Below are positions 46,522 to 60,893 of a stretch of DNA of 64,000 nt, piece by piece. Positions within the stretch are counted from its first letter, which is position 1; each line of letters starts with the position of its first letter. Both the position numbers and the translations under genes were made by a program. The stretch is taken from NCBI RefSeq assembly GCF_025698545.1, contig NC_068572.1, forward strand, positions 248,001 to 312,000, read 5' to 3'. The notes below the pieces were generated by a model, which was not told the origin of the DNA, ran no database searches, and was given only the letters and a program-made list of their open reading frames with translations. The DNA comes from Gossypium raimondii (Eukaryota > Streptophyta > Magnoliopsida > Malvales > Malvaceae).

Positions 46522-47329
46522 TTTAAAAACCTGATCTTGAAGCTGTCCAGTTATCAAAACAGCTAGCTTTAATGACAGATACATATATATAGTTTGATCA
46601 CCTTGACTGGCACACAAGCTTCCATCAAAAAAAGTAAATAATGGGTGGTGAAAAATTGCAAGGTTAAGTGCAGAACTTATCCCATCATCATCATCTATCG
46701 AAGAAAAAACAAAGATTTGCAGAATTGATGTTGCATGTTTCATAGTTTATATATTGGTTTTTTTTTTAATGTTATTTTGTTTGCATGGGCTTGTTTACTG
46801 ATGTGTTCTATGTTTATGTGTGATGTTATGGGATCTTTTATCTGACATTATAAACTAATTTCCTCTGTGATATATATAGCCTTTCTCATGTCTGCAAATC
46901 ATCATATTGCTCACATTTCGATAGATCTTTCATTAAATATTCTAAAGCTTCCATGGTTGACACTGTTGTGTAAGTAGCATAAAATCATGCTAAATTTTGG
47001 GTTCCTCTATGTATGCATTTTCTTGGAATTCTAGCTGACCAACAAATGGCTAGCTGCACTTGTAAACCCCTATAACAGATATATATATATAGATTATCTT
47101 CCTCTTCATTGATGCATTTTTATATATTGACCATTATTTTGAAATTATAACTATTACAAGTTTTATTTTACCATATATGCACATTCCACCATAAGCATCA
47201 ATTCCATGGAGTCTTTAGCAATGTTCGTTGCTTCATGTTGCACTTACACTTCTTGTTTGTCTGATATACTTACACATATATGTGTGTGTATAATATTTAT
47301 ATTTGTTGATATATCATGTCTTTAGCTTT

Positions 47330-47362
<33 letters not shown>

Positions 47363-48800
47363 CCATTTCTATTCTTTTATGCAAGGGAAGTTAAGATTTA
47401 GATACATAAACATATATGTATATATTCACAATATTTTAGTTCATCCTAGTTAGTGGAAATTTCATATTTATAATTAAGTATCATTGTGAGATATATACAT
47501 AAACATATTGAAATGTGTAATTCCATTCTTAAGATCAATTTTTTCATAAATTTCATCAAATAATTTGATTATAACTTATATTTTTAAACATAAATATATG
47601 GCTTTTGTAATTATCGTGGGAGTTAAACTCTTCAATTTTTCTATATTTTTTCCAATATTAAAAGACGAGAGAATCCAAGAAAACGCCAAAATACCACTCA
47701 AAGCCATGCAATTCTATGTTGAACCCAAGTATTCTAGAATTTATAGTTTTTTTTATAGAAAGAATAAATAATAATTTTTATTAACTGTGCATGGTCAAAA
47801 GAAGTGCAACCTTTTGAACATAACTCTTTATTTATCTTTTCAGTATGCTAACCTTCAAATCTGATATCAGAAAATGGAGCATCAAATTTAATTAAAAATA
47901 ATTAATTAAAGGTGCAAAATATTTCCACTAATAATTTGAAAACAATATTTTGTCTTAAGCAAAAAAAAAAGAAGAGGGAATCAAAGGGATGTAATTTGCT
48001 TCTGCTTTTTTCTGCAGGGACCAAGACCTTGCACCGACGAATAAAGCAATTCATATGATAATTTTGGAACATTAATTTGAAAATGACATTAAAAAAATCA
48101 ATTTTATTCAACAAATGCTTGGTAATGTTAAATTAATGCTTTTTTTATTAATTAAAAAAATTAGTACATTAATTATATATTTTTATAAATATCATCTTAA
48201 TCACGATAAAAATACAAAAAAAAAAAGGTAGGATCCGGACATAAAGAGAGATGTCTGATAGTGAGCTGGTCATAGAACTTTAGAAGAAACAGTTATTTGT
48301 AATAAAAAGTAAAAATCTGTGATGACGAAATTGTGGGGTAAACGGAAATTAGAAAAAGGGAAAGAAGCTGAGAGAAAAAAAAAAAAAAAGGGAGAGATAA
48401 GGTTTTTATTTGGTGGTGGTGGTGGGAGAAATAAAAAATTAATTTTATGTTATGGGCAAAGATAAAATTAAAAATTTTGAACTAAAATGGTCTTAATTGA
48501 ATAAATATTGTCTTATAGGGTCAAAAATGTATTTTTTGTATTTGGCCGAAGTTTAAAAGGGACTAAAAGGAAAATTATACCAGTTAATAATGGAGGCGAA
48601 AGCTCAGCATCTCTTTTAACTTTATATGTAACGTTACACATAAAACTAAAATTCTTTAATATTTATTTGTATTTTAAATTTATTTTTGAATTTAATATTT
48701 TATCTAATCTTCGAAAATAAAGGATAAGACTTTAAGCACTATTTTTTATATTAAAAAGCCTAATAATTTAAATGGTTGACATTCAATATAAATTATTTTT
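46522..48800. other. Dof 3' UTR and AT-rich spacer
   Basis: The first ~350 bases are probably the Dof 3' UTR. A (CT)n-(AT)n microsatellite lies at 47328-47362. Long A and T runs occur at ~47960 and ~48380, with GGTGGT repeats at 48412-48423. No gene is supported. Confidence 0.45.
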
Positions 48801-49653
48801 GGTAAATTATAGTAAAAATTATTAAACTATTAATAAATTTACGTTTTAGTCACTTAACTGTAAAAACCTATAAAATAGTTTTCATTTAAGTCACTAGGTT
48901 GTTAAAATCGCTGTATTATGATATTCTCTATTTGCACCACATGTAATAATTGAAAGCTTTTATTCCCATTCGCTTGTACAATTCATTTTTTTTTTTTATG
49001 AAATAGCTTTGAAGTCATCAATCTGTGAATCAAAATCGAAATAACTTTCTTCTTCGATCTTCGACATTGACCATCAGATCGCTTGAAACCCACTAATCAA
49101 TCTTCTTTTTTTGAAAAAAAAACTTAACAACCAAATGATTTAAATAAAAACGTTCTAATAGTTTATTGGCTAAAATGAAAATTTTCAAATATTTCAGGTC
49201 TAAAATAATTTTTTTGAATCTTTTTTTTATGAAATAGCTTTGAAGTCACCAATCTGTGAATCAAAATCGAAACAGTTTTCTTCTTCAATCTTCGACATTG
49301 ACCATCAGATCGCCTGAAACTCACTAATCGGTCTTCTTTTTTTAAAAAAAAAAACTTAGCAATCTAATTATTTAAATAAAAACGTTTGAATAGTTTAGTG
49401 ACTAAAATGAAAATTGTCAAATATTTCAGGTCTAAAATAATTTTTAATAGCTTAGTGATCATTTTGTAACTTTTTGAAATTAATAACTAAAACGTAAGCT
49501 TATTAATAGTTTAGTGACTAAAATGAAAACGATCAAATATTTCATGTCTAAAATAATTTTTTTAATAGCTTAGTGACCATTTTGCAATTTTTTGAAATTA
49601 ATAACTGAAACATAAGCTTATTAATAGTTTAGTGATACTGGGAGTAATTTACC
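48801..49653. mobile_element. MULE-type element with internal tandem duplications
   Basis: Ends are GGTAAATTATAGTAAAAATT and, inward from the right, GGTAAATTACTCCCAGTATC, both leading into ACTAAACTATTAATAA and a TTACGTTTTAGT-like block. Flanks ATTATTTTT (48792-48800) and CTTATTTTT (49654-49662) agree at 8 of 9 bases, a Mutator-type target length. Inside, a ~230-bp segment is duplicated in tandem (from ~48985 and ~49218; shared TATGAAATAGCTTTGAAGTC and TTCGACATTGACCATCAGAT). A ~120-bp segment (AATAGCTTAGTGA-CATTTTG) is also doubled near the right end. Non-coding. Confidence 0.65.
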
Positions 49654-49982
49654 CTTATTTTTCAACGCATTTTAAGAATTACATTTTTTTTTTTTGTGAA
49701 TATCAATTATAAAAACTTAAAATTCTCTGACCAAAGTGGAAGGGAAACCTGGTTTCCAGGTTTCGATCCCAGTTGACGCGCTCCATCACCTAAAAAGAAG
49801 AGTACGACCGAAGGATCCGGTAAAACGGTTAAAAAACAACTAAAAAGTTCTTCATTAGATGTTTTTAAATTTCAAAAAAGGTCATCATTTTTAAGTTACC
49901 ATTTTCTTTTTCTTTTGGAACTCAAAGGCGGGTAGCTGAGATCGTCTTTCTCCGGTTTCCTCATTGTTTTTGTTTTTCGCAG

Positions 49983-50484
49983 GTGAATTTCTCTTTAGTT
50001 TCTGTTTGATTCCTGAGAAAATATAGGAAAAAGAGAAAATACAAGAAACTGATATTTCAGATTCCCGTTTCCCGTTATTTTCTAATTTGATTTAATAGCT
50101 CTAGTTTCGATCTTCGGTAATTTATTGTTCTCTGGCTTCTAATGACGGCATACATTGATGTTTTGTTATTTCCACTTTAATAATGTTTTGAATCTAGTTA
50201 TCGTATCAATAAAATAGATTAAAAAAAATGAGAATGTAAGATCATATGAAGGGTCTCTGTTCTATGACTAGGCATAGTTTTTCTTGAACAAAATGTTTGT
50301 GATGGATTGTTTACGGTTTGGATTAGGAATTCTGTCACAAACTTTATTTTGTATATAACTTCATATTTTATCGTTGAACGAGGATGATTTGGTCTTGGTT
50401 CATAACTAATTCAAAGCATGCTTGTTGAAATGTGGATTGTTTCTCTGTATTGTTGTGATGTTGTTCTTATTTCCAACGTTTTAG
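49983..50484 (+). promoter_or_regulatory. Actin leader intron in the 5' UTR
   Basis: Donor GTGAATTTC follows TTTTTCGCAG at 49982, and acceptor GTTTTAG ends at 50484, ten bases before the ATG. A leader intron just upstream of the start codon is typical of plant actin genes, where it is known to raise expression. Its T-rich body fits. The transcription start was not located; upstream DNA to ~49800 has no clear TATA box. Confidence 0.75.
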
Positions 50485-50494
50485 TTAATACAAG

Positions 50495-52370
<1,876 letters not shown>

Positions 52371-54000
52371 TTCTTCAAAGAGTGCAAGAGGCGCAAAAGT
52401 AATGTCTTGTTTTTTTATTTGGCAAAACAATTGCAGCTCGCAAGCTTCTTTTTTTTTAATCTATATGCCATTTCTCTTTATTCTTTTATTTATTTTTTCT
52501 TTTAATGTTCATATTGTCGGAAAACAATGAACCAAGAATGGCGGAGATGACGATAGTGTTGAAAATTCTCTCGTTCTTATTTAAGTGTTGTTGAATGAAT
52601 TTTCCATTCAAGAACTGCCATAAGGGTAAATGAAAATGAATGAATTCAGAGTTATTCTTGTCTCCTCTTAGCTTCTTTAATTTTGAAATGATCTATTCTT
52701 CTTCTTCAAATAGAGAGAAATCCTATGTTGTACCCTAATGGCAAGGGTTAATGGTTATGATATTATTTTGAAAAAATATTTTGAAGTTTAGTAAAGGCAT
52801 GGGAACTGGCTTTTAACAGCTTTTTGCTGATCTTCGGGGTTCGATTTCAGCTAGAAAATATGGTCCACTTAATTCAATTTAATTTGGTGGTAAAAAAATT
52901 AATAATTTGAATCTAAATTCATCCAAACTTAAGAACACAGTAGATTAACTTGACTTAAACTTGTTATATTTTACTCGTCCCAATTCAAATGACTTAAACT
53001 TAAAATAATCTAAACTCGAAATTGATTCAAAATTTTAAAACTTAAATTGATCCAATCCAAAATAAATTCTATAAAATATATTAATTTTGATTTTTTTGTA
53101 ATTCAATTTTCACAAATCATTATAATGATTATACAATATTATTTTATATTAACAAGTTATAAAATAAATTATTGTATTCAGTAGTTGGGAGAATTTATGT
53201 TAGTTTAAACCATCTCAAAGCGTGTCGTAAAAAACAAATTATTTAATAGATATGAATAATTTTATATAACATTTTAAAGTTATTATTGTTGTATGAAATA
53301 GTGACGCAATGTCATTTGTATCTATTTTTCAATAGTTTAATATCACATCAGTAAAAATAATTTAATATCATATCAGTAATTTCATCACGAGTTTCAGTAT
53401 TTTCGTCCTGAAAAAGATTAAATCTAAATGAAAATTCTGATCCCTAAACCTTAAAGAATAAAGATCAGAACGGTTTCGAGTATCATACCAATTACAAACT
53501 AATCTTCTCATACGGATATCAATCTAGATAGTTCATCTAGAAATATATCAATAAATTCTTTAACCATCTGTATCTAAGACGAATTGATTTTCATTATTTT
53601 TCACAATCATGTCTATAAAATTCATCCCTTTCTAAGCTTATTGTCATTGGAAGAAAAAAAAAAGACGATGAAAATGAGGAAGTATTGGCGGCAGTATCAA
53701 CAAGCTCCGGGGAGTTGTAAAATGATTGTTTTTCATTGTAATTGTTATAAACATATTAATTAATATGTAAAATATATGTATAGAAAAAAGAAATTTAAGA
53801 TTTAAATTACTTAAATTAGTAAAAATGATGAACGAAAACGACGTTATCGTAATTACAGAGTAACTTGTGCTTAAAAACCAGGGCGACATCCCACAGTTAT
53901 TATCATCCAACCTTATTACAGCAGAAGCTTTGGGTTTTCTTGTTTCTGTCCTAGATTCTCGTCCCCATCGCCATAAACGACCAAACACAGAAACACTTTC
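52371..54000. other. Actin 3' UTR, spacer and TPI upstream region
   Basis: The actin 3' UTR probably runs to ~52720. Then AT-rich DNA follows with no coding signal. The last ~150 bases before 54001 are less AT-rich and likely the TPI leader (GCTTTGGGTTTTCTTGTTTC). No TATA box stands out. Confidence 0.4.
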
Positions 54001-55559
<1,559 letters not shown>

Positions 55560-57123
55560 AGTTCAAATCAAGGAATCACAGCTTAAAACACAAAAAATAG
55601 CTTTGAAACTGAGAATAATGTATGATGAACCAGTAATTTGAGTTGATCGCTTTCATTCTAATCGATCTTATTTCGGCATTTATGCAAGCTAATCCCCTTG
55701 GGCTTAAATTTTATCATTGAAGTTGGGTTAATCTTGGCCTAATTGTGGGCAAACCTGCCGTTTCATGCCAAATTTTTGGCTTATTATATTATTTGGTACC
55801 TATATTATTTTTTAGTTCAATGTGGTACCTACATTTCATAAAAGTTATACATTTTGGTAGCCAAAAATAAAAATTTTATTTTTAATGTTTGATTAAGTTT
55901 TTAGGGTTGATTTGATGAAAACTAATTGTTAATTACTAGGATTAAATTCTCTAAATTTTGTTAATAGAATAAATTTAGTGCTATTTTAATTTTGAGTTTA
56001 TTTTGTTAAATATAATCTATGATTATGATTTTCTTTTTGCTTTTAGGATTTATTAATGAAAGTTAATTTTAATATTATTAATTAATTATGAATTTTCATC
56101 AAAATAACCATAAAACTCAAATTAAACATTAAAAGTTGACACTATTAACTTTATATATTAAAATATATAATTTTCACCAAATATTAGATAAAAAATTCTA
56201 ACTCAAATACCAATTGATGCACTAAGTCTAAAGGATTTAATCGTGAAAATTTGTTTTATTGTTTAGTGTTAATATACTATTTGGTTTATGAGTTTGGTTT
56301 CAATGTTCAATTTGGTATCTAAATTTTTTGTCCTGATTTAATACTTGAGTTTGATCTCAATGTTCACTTTAATACATGATTTCTTTTTTCAGTTTAAGTA
56401 CTTGAGTTGGCTTCAATGTTCAATTTGAGGATACTTGAGCTTTTGTTTTGTCCCACTTAAGTATCTATATTTTTTTACTAGAACATCCTTTGGACCACAT
56501 GTAACCAATATTGATCTAAATACTAAATTGAACATCAAAATTAAACTCAAATATCGAATGATATATTAACCCTAAATTCTTAGACCAAGTTAGATCAATG
56601 TATTTCAAACTCGACTCTATCCATAAACAAATACTTGGGATAAGGAAAGTAACATAAGCCGAATTCTATATTGTCTTAAAAGCTAACCAATAAGATGTTT
56701 GAGAGAATCCATATTGATGGTTTTCTTGGAGCCTAACCCTGAATTAACTTTGTTAGTTCAAATGGAGCCTAACCCTGAGGAGGTTTCAACCAAAACCCAA
56801 TCAATCTAACAACATGATCCATGTAAAACAAGTCTGAGACTAGTTATTCAAACTAAATCGTAATGATGTCGAACCAAGGCATTATAAAAAAGATTACCCG
56901 AATTTCGAAACTGAAAAAAAGGACAAGGAGTATCAAACAGAAGTGGAATAGGATGCAGCATGCATGCATGAGCAGTTCAGCTCTGAAGCACGTCTATGGA
57001 AGGTTAGCATCCTAGGTCTAGGTTGACTGAATCAAATGAACCACGATTTCATCAATTTATAGTCTGTAGGTAGGACGTTCAAGCAGCTGCTACAGTGCCT
57101 ACGAAAACTCCATGACCCATTTG
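55560..57123. other. Spacer with an inverted-repeat element
   Basis: Bases ~55780-56225 form an AT-rich inverted-repeat structure (left TTTAATGTTTGATTAAG and right AACTCAAATTAAACATTAA), likely a MITE with unclear ends. Bases 56260-56480 repeat the phrase TTCAATGTTCAATTTG several times, debris of a related element. No gene is supported. Confidence 0.4.
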
Positions 57124-57267
57124 TTATGTCAAATCAAACATTGGTGTGAAACGTGAACTGTTCTCATCATTCTCCGCCTTATGGAAACGCCTTGGAAGGT
57201 AGCTGATAGGCATGCATGTCATGGTGATTTCAAAGTTATCATGTGGCGGTAAAAGTACGGAAGATTC
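57124..57267 (-). other. Possible orphan terminal exon (47 codons)
   Basis: On the - strand a clean acceptor (TACATTACAG) ends at 57268 and is followed by 47 open codons and TAA: ESSVLLPPHDNFEITMTCMP and then ISYLPRRFHKAENDENSSRF. Base composition is less AT-rich than the flanks. I do not recognise the protein, and upstream exons are not visible because MITEs fill the next kilobase. It could be the last exon of a disrupted gene or chance. Confidence 0.3.
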
Positions 57268-57289
57268 CTGTAATGTAATACGAATAAAT

Positions 57290-57562
57290 TAATTATTATA
57301 CATTAAATTAAAGAATAATTTTTTTTATAAAAATTTCATCAATTGTTAGTGTTAAAAATTAACATGACTGATGGAATAATTAGACAGTTACACATGACAT
57401 GCTATATATATCTCATGCTAATTTACATATCAATTTTTTAACAATAGAAATTAATGAAATTTTTAACAAAAAAACTCAAAGGAACTAATTTACCCATTTT
57501 TTAAGTGAAAAAATAAATTGTAATCTGAATTTTAGTTTAAGTGTTTCTACACTAGTTTTACC
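57290..57562. repeat. Partial copy of the 8089-8467 inverted-repeat family
   Basis: The right part matches the right arm of the 8089-8467 element: inward from 57562, GTAGAAACACTTAAACTAAA, then CAGATTACAATTTATTTTTT and AAATTAGTTCCTTTGAG. The left arm is largely decayed. It lies directly upstream of the possible orphan exon. Confidence 0.45.
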
Positions 57563-57593
57563 TCTTCTGCTTATCACCGAGTACAGAGGCTTA

Positions 57594-58211
57594 GGGTGGG
57601 TTTCGATGGGCGGTGAGTAGAGGTGCTCATGGGCCGGGCCGGGTTCGGGCCGGGCCCATAAAAAAATTCGGCCCGGGCCCGGCCCGGCCCGAAATATGGG
57701 CCTAGAATTTTGTCCAGGCCCGGCCCGGCCCGTTTTTTAAATAAATACCAAAAAAATATTTTAAAAATTAAAAAAAAATATATTTTAAAAATATTTTTAA
57801 ATTAAAAAAATTTTACAAAGTATTTTAAAAATATTTTAAAATTAAAAAAATTTTAAAAAGTATTTTAAAAGTATTTTAAAATTAAAAATAAAAAATAAAA
57901 TATTTATTATTAAATTGGGCGGGCAGGCCCAAAAAGTGGTGCCGAGGCCTGCCCGTTTTTAATCGGGCCTCGTTTTTTGCCCAAGCCCATATTTGGGCCT
58001 ATATTTTCCCAAACCCTCCCATATTTGGGCGGGCCGTCAAGGCGGGCCGCCGACGACCCATGAGCGACTCTAGCGGTGAGTTTACTGCTGGTCGAGATAA
58101 AAGCAATGGTGGCGGTGAGATTAGATCTTGTAGCGATCTTGTAGCGTGAGACAAAAAGTAAACTAAACGCACCGCACCGCACCGTACCCAATCGCCCATC
58201 CAAACCAACCC
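57594..58211 (+). mobile_element. Tourist-like MITE, copy 4, interrupted by a hAT MITE
   Basis: Ends GGGTGGGTTTCGATGGGCGG and, inward from the right, GGGTTGGTTTGGATGGGCGA, with TTA target repeats (57591-57593, 58212-58214). Without the 455-bp insert and its 8-bp duplication it would be ~155 bp, like the other copies. The inner part from GGTGGCGGTGAGATTAGATC onward matches copies 1-3. Confidence 0.85.
57618..58072. mobile_element. hAT MITE nested in the Tourist MITE
   Basis: A 455-bp element starting TAGAGGTGCTCATGGGCCGG and ending with the reverse complement of TAGAGTCGCTCATGGGTCGT, flanked by an exact 8-bp duplication GCGGTGAG (57610-57617 and 58073-58080). The outer parts are extremely GC-rich (GGGCCGGGCC, CCCGGCCCGG), while the centre is A/T with tandem ATTTTAAAA units, so the element folds into a strong hairpin. 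Two older relatives lie at 8966-9463 and 60468-60885. Confidence 0.85.
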
Positions 58212-58214
58212 TTA

Positions 58215-59715
58215 ATCATCCACAATCCCAGAGGGTAAAAAACATGTGGGAAGTATAAAATAGGTATAAATTTGCTCCAAGTCCCTGTAAAAACATTTGG
58301 TCAAGAAAAATAATTCTATAATGAACTAAATTTGACCAAAATAATTTTTACAATATTAATAGTTGAACTTACACTTTTAAATGAAAAAAAGAAGTAAGAT
58401 AAAAATTCTTAAAATACAAATAGAGGTGAAATAAATTTCAAATGTATTAAAAGTATAGGGATCTAGAGCATAAAATACTAACCTTAGACTAAAGCTCTCA
58501 TGCCCAGAAAGGCTTTTATCCCTTTGCTGCCTGTCTGGAATGGAAGCTTACATCTCTCTACTTACTAGCTTGTCAATAATGAATTATTAGGAACTCTCCT
58601 TTTTTTTTCAGAAGTGGATAGAATTGATGAACCATGAACCGAAATTTTCAAGATTTGTAGTCACCAAATTGGTGCACCGAAAGCTGCAACTAGATTTTGC
58701 TCTTTTCTTTTTATTGGTGAAAATTTTGCTCTTTAAATTGTCTATTGGCTTTTGTTGAGGCCATCAAAAACACTATAAATAGGGTTTGTTATAGGTCATG
58801 AAAAGCACAAAGAGAGTGTCCGAGCAAGGGGGTTTTTTGAGAGCAATTGTCCAATAATTTTGAGCATATTTCTGGGATTGGTTGTAAGCTTTTTCTATTA
58901 TGTTTTGAGTGCCCAAATCGTTGGTTAATGTTTGGCACTGATAGTGACTTTAAGTATTTCACACAATAATGTCAACAGCCACTCCTCCGTTTCGGTGTCG
59001 ACAAAAGGGGTTTACACAGAGGGGTTTAGAGTTTGGTGTAGATTCCGTAGAATGTGCTAGCTAGCTATAACTAGATGTTATTAGGCGTGACTGAATCTTA
59101 TATTTTCTTAGGAAACGGGGTCTAAAATTTTGTTGAAATTCGATTCGGCCCATAATTAATTCTAGTTGTACTATTTTATCACATGTATTAATGTACCCAA
59201 AGCTTTAACACTCCCTAGTTTGGCAATTATATATGAATATTAGTTTTACATATTAATTAAATTATTTGATATTTTCCTTTCATTTATATATTTTTAAGCA
59301 ATAAACAAAATTTTAAAAAAAAATTAAAGAAAAAACTAAAACACATCCAATGAAAATTGAATGGCGACATAAAGACAGATTGCATTCATTTATTTGTGTA
59401 AATTAAAAGATGTTAATATATAACAGAATAGTACAAGTTCTTTGTATGAGTACCACATTACACAATAGATGAAAGTTAAGGGGCCAAGTGTGAAATTGAT
59501 CCATTAGAAAATACAAAACTAGATGCAGGTATCAGTCGTTAAAACATGAGATGAAAACATTTTGTTCAAAAGAAAGACCAGGATAGATCCTAGTGAGCTA
59601 TAAATATTTGCTATTTATATTTCGCAATAGCAAGTTAAGCAGCCCTCTTTGTACCGGCTATGGAGTCGGTTGAAAACCAAACGTGTCCATCATTGTACAG
59701 GCACACAAAGCATCG
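58215..59715. other. Spacer and FPF1-like 3' region
   Basis: No gene is supported. Bases 58770-59050 include CTATAAATAGGG and a less AT-rich stretch that could be promoter or LTR debris; no ends were found. Bases ~59380-59715 probably contain the 3' UTR of the FPF1-like gene. Confidence 0.4.
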
Positions 59716-60099
59716 TCACTGAGTGGCTGCAGCTTCACGTACTTGAAAGAAAGACGGGTTCTTGACGACAATGTCGTACATGTGCAAAGCCCTGAAGTGG
59801 GCAAAGTTTCTCGGCAGTGAAATGAGATGAGCCGAGTTTTCTGATTTGTGGAACTGAAGGAGGTGAGGTTGGGTGAAGTTGTGGTAACGGGTCCAACCGA
59901 GTTCGGTCAGGCGGTGCTCGAGCTCGGAATAGGAGTTGATGACTTGGTTGGTAGGGAGGTAGACGAGGACCCGTGGTCGAGCCCCGGGTGCGGTGGAGGT
60001 GCCGGGATAAATAGGATGTTTATGCTCGAAGGATTCTCGAGTGGGATTGGGTATTAAGCGAGCCACGCCTTTTTTGTCAAATATCCACACACCCGACAT
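59716..60099 (-). CDS. Flowering-promoting factor 1-like protein (FPF1-like)
   Basis: Single-exon gene for a 127-aa protein of the small plant FPF1 family, which influences flowering time and, in some species, elongation growth through gibberellin-related pathways; biochemical activity is unknown. Family landmarks are the start MSGVWIFDKKGVARLIPNPT, then RVLVYLPTNQVINSYSELEH, LTELGWTRY, LLQFHK, HLISLPRNFAHFRALHMYDI and VVKNPSFFQVRE. Most FPF1 proteins have ~110 aa. This one is longer because of an insertion after the N-terminal block (HKHPIYPGTSTAPGA) and a short AAATQ tail. The GC-rich coding strand contrasts with its surroundings. A TATA box lies ~90 bp upstream. No defect is visible. Confidence 0.95.
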   Translation of the reverse strand: MSGVWIFDKKGVARLIPNPTRESFEHKHPIYPGTSTAPGARPRVLVYLPTNQVINSYSELEHRLTELGWTRYHNFTQPHLLQFHKSENSAHLISLPRNFAHFRALHMYDIVVKNPSFFQVREAAATQ

Positions 60100-60186
60100 G
60101 CTCCCTACGTCGAAAGAGATGGGCTATTACCCCTCGTATAGCTAATGCCTTGCTAGGTTGTGAAATAAAAGATGGCCTGCTGCCGC

Positions 60187-60193
60187 TTTTATA
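60187..60193 (-). promoter_or_regulatory. TATA box of the FPF1-like gene
   Basis: TATAAAA on the - strand, 88 bp before the ATG at 60099, within GTGTTATAAAAGCGGCA. Distance and context fit a plant core promoter. Confidence 0.6.
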
Positions 60194-60467
60194 ACACACA
60201 AGGATTTTAGATTATAGCGTAAACTACTAAACTATTAGCTAAACTTCAAAATTCACTCTAAGGTTAATTTTTTTTACTAAAAAGTCCGGCTAGTTAACTT
60301 CAAACTGTATATTAATATTTATCGACAAGTAGAAGAATATATTTTAAATTTAAGTTAATTTTTTTAAAAAAATTAGAAATATTTGGTTCATTGAAACCAA
60401 ACTTAATCAAACACTAAAATATAATGTAGACCGAAGCTATATAAGGAGAGGTAGGCAGGGAATTGGC

Positions 60468-60885
60468 TAAAGGTGTTTTGGGGTTGGTTGAGTCAGGCTT
60501 AAGTGTGATATTAGCACATTTTATACTTGTCTAATCTTGACCTAGCCTGATTTATTGGCTTAAAATTTTGTCTAAGCTCACTTATATTTGTAAATGGTTA
60601 ATCCAAACTCATTTTAGGTCTACCCTTATTGTTTTTTAAAAATAAAATTTAAAAATATATTTATATTATTTTAACTTAGTATTTAACTTTTATGTACTAT
60701 AAACTACATAATATAAAAATTACAAACTTAAAAGTCGGTCTTGAACATTAAATGTTCAAGCTTGAGTTCAACTCATATTTTAAATAGACGTGCATTTTTT
60801 GCCCATGCTTATTTTTCAGACTTAATATTTTTACCTAAATCCTTTTAAATTTCGAAGGCAAATAATCTGGCCATCAACAAGTCTA
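60468..60885. mobile_element. Old hAT-type MITE, third relative
   Basis: Starts TAAAGGTGTTTTGGGGTTGG and ends with the reverse complement of TAGACTTGTTGATGGCCAGA. Inner blocks (CTTGACCTAGCC, TTTTGTCTAAGC, GTTCAAGCTTGAGTTC) follow the order of 8966-9463. Flanks GAATTGGC and AGGTTAGC agree at only 4 of 8 bases, so the target duplication is decayed or the end is slightly misplaced. Confidence 0.5.
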
Positions 60886-60893
60886 AGGTTAGC

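Noticed and set aside
49741-49765. Palindrome AAACCTGG-TTT-CCAGGTTT near the actin promoter, considered as a terminator or regulatory hairpin
   Set aside because: Too short and isolated to interpret in a plant nuclear genome.
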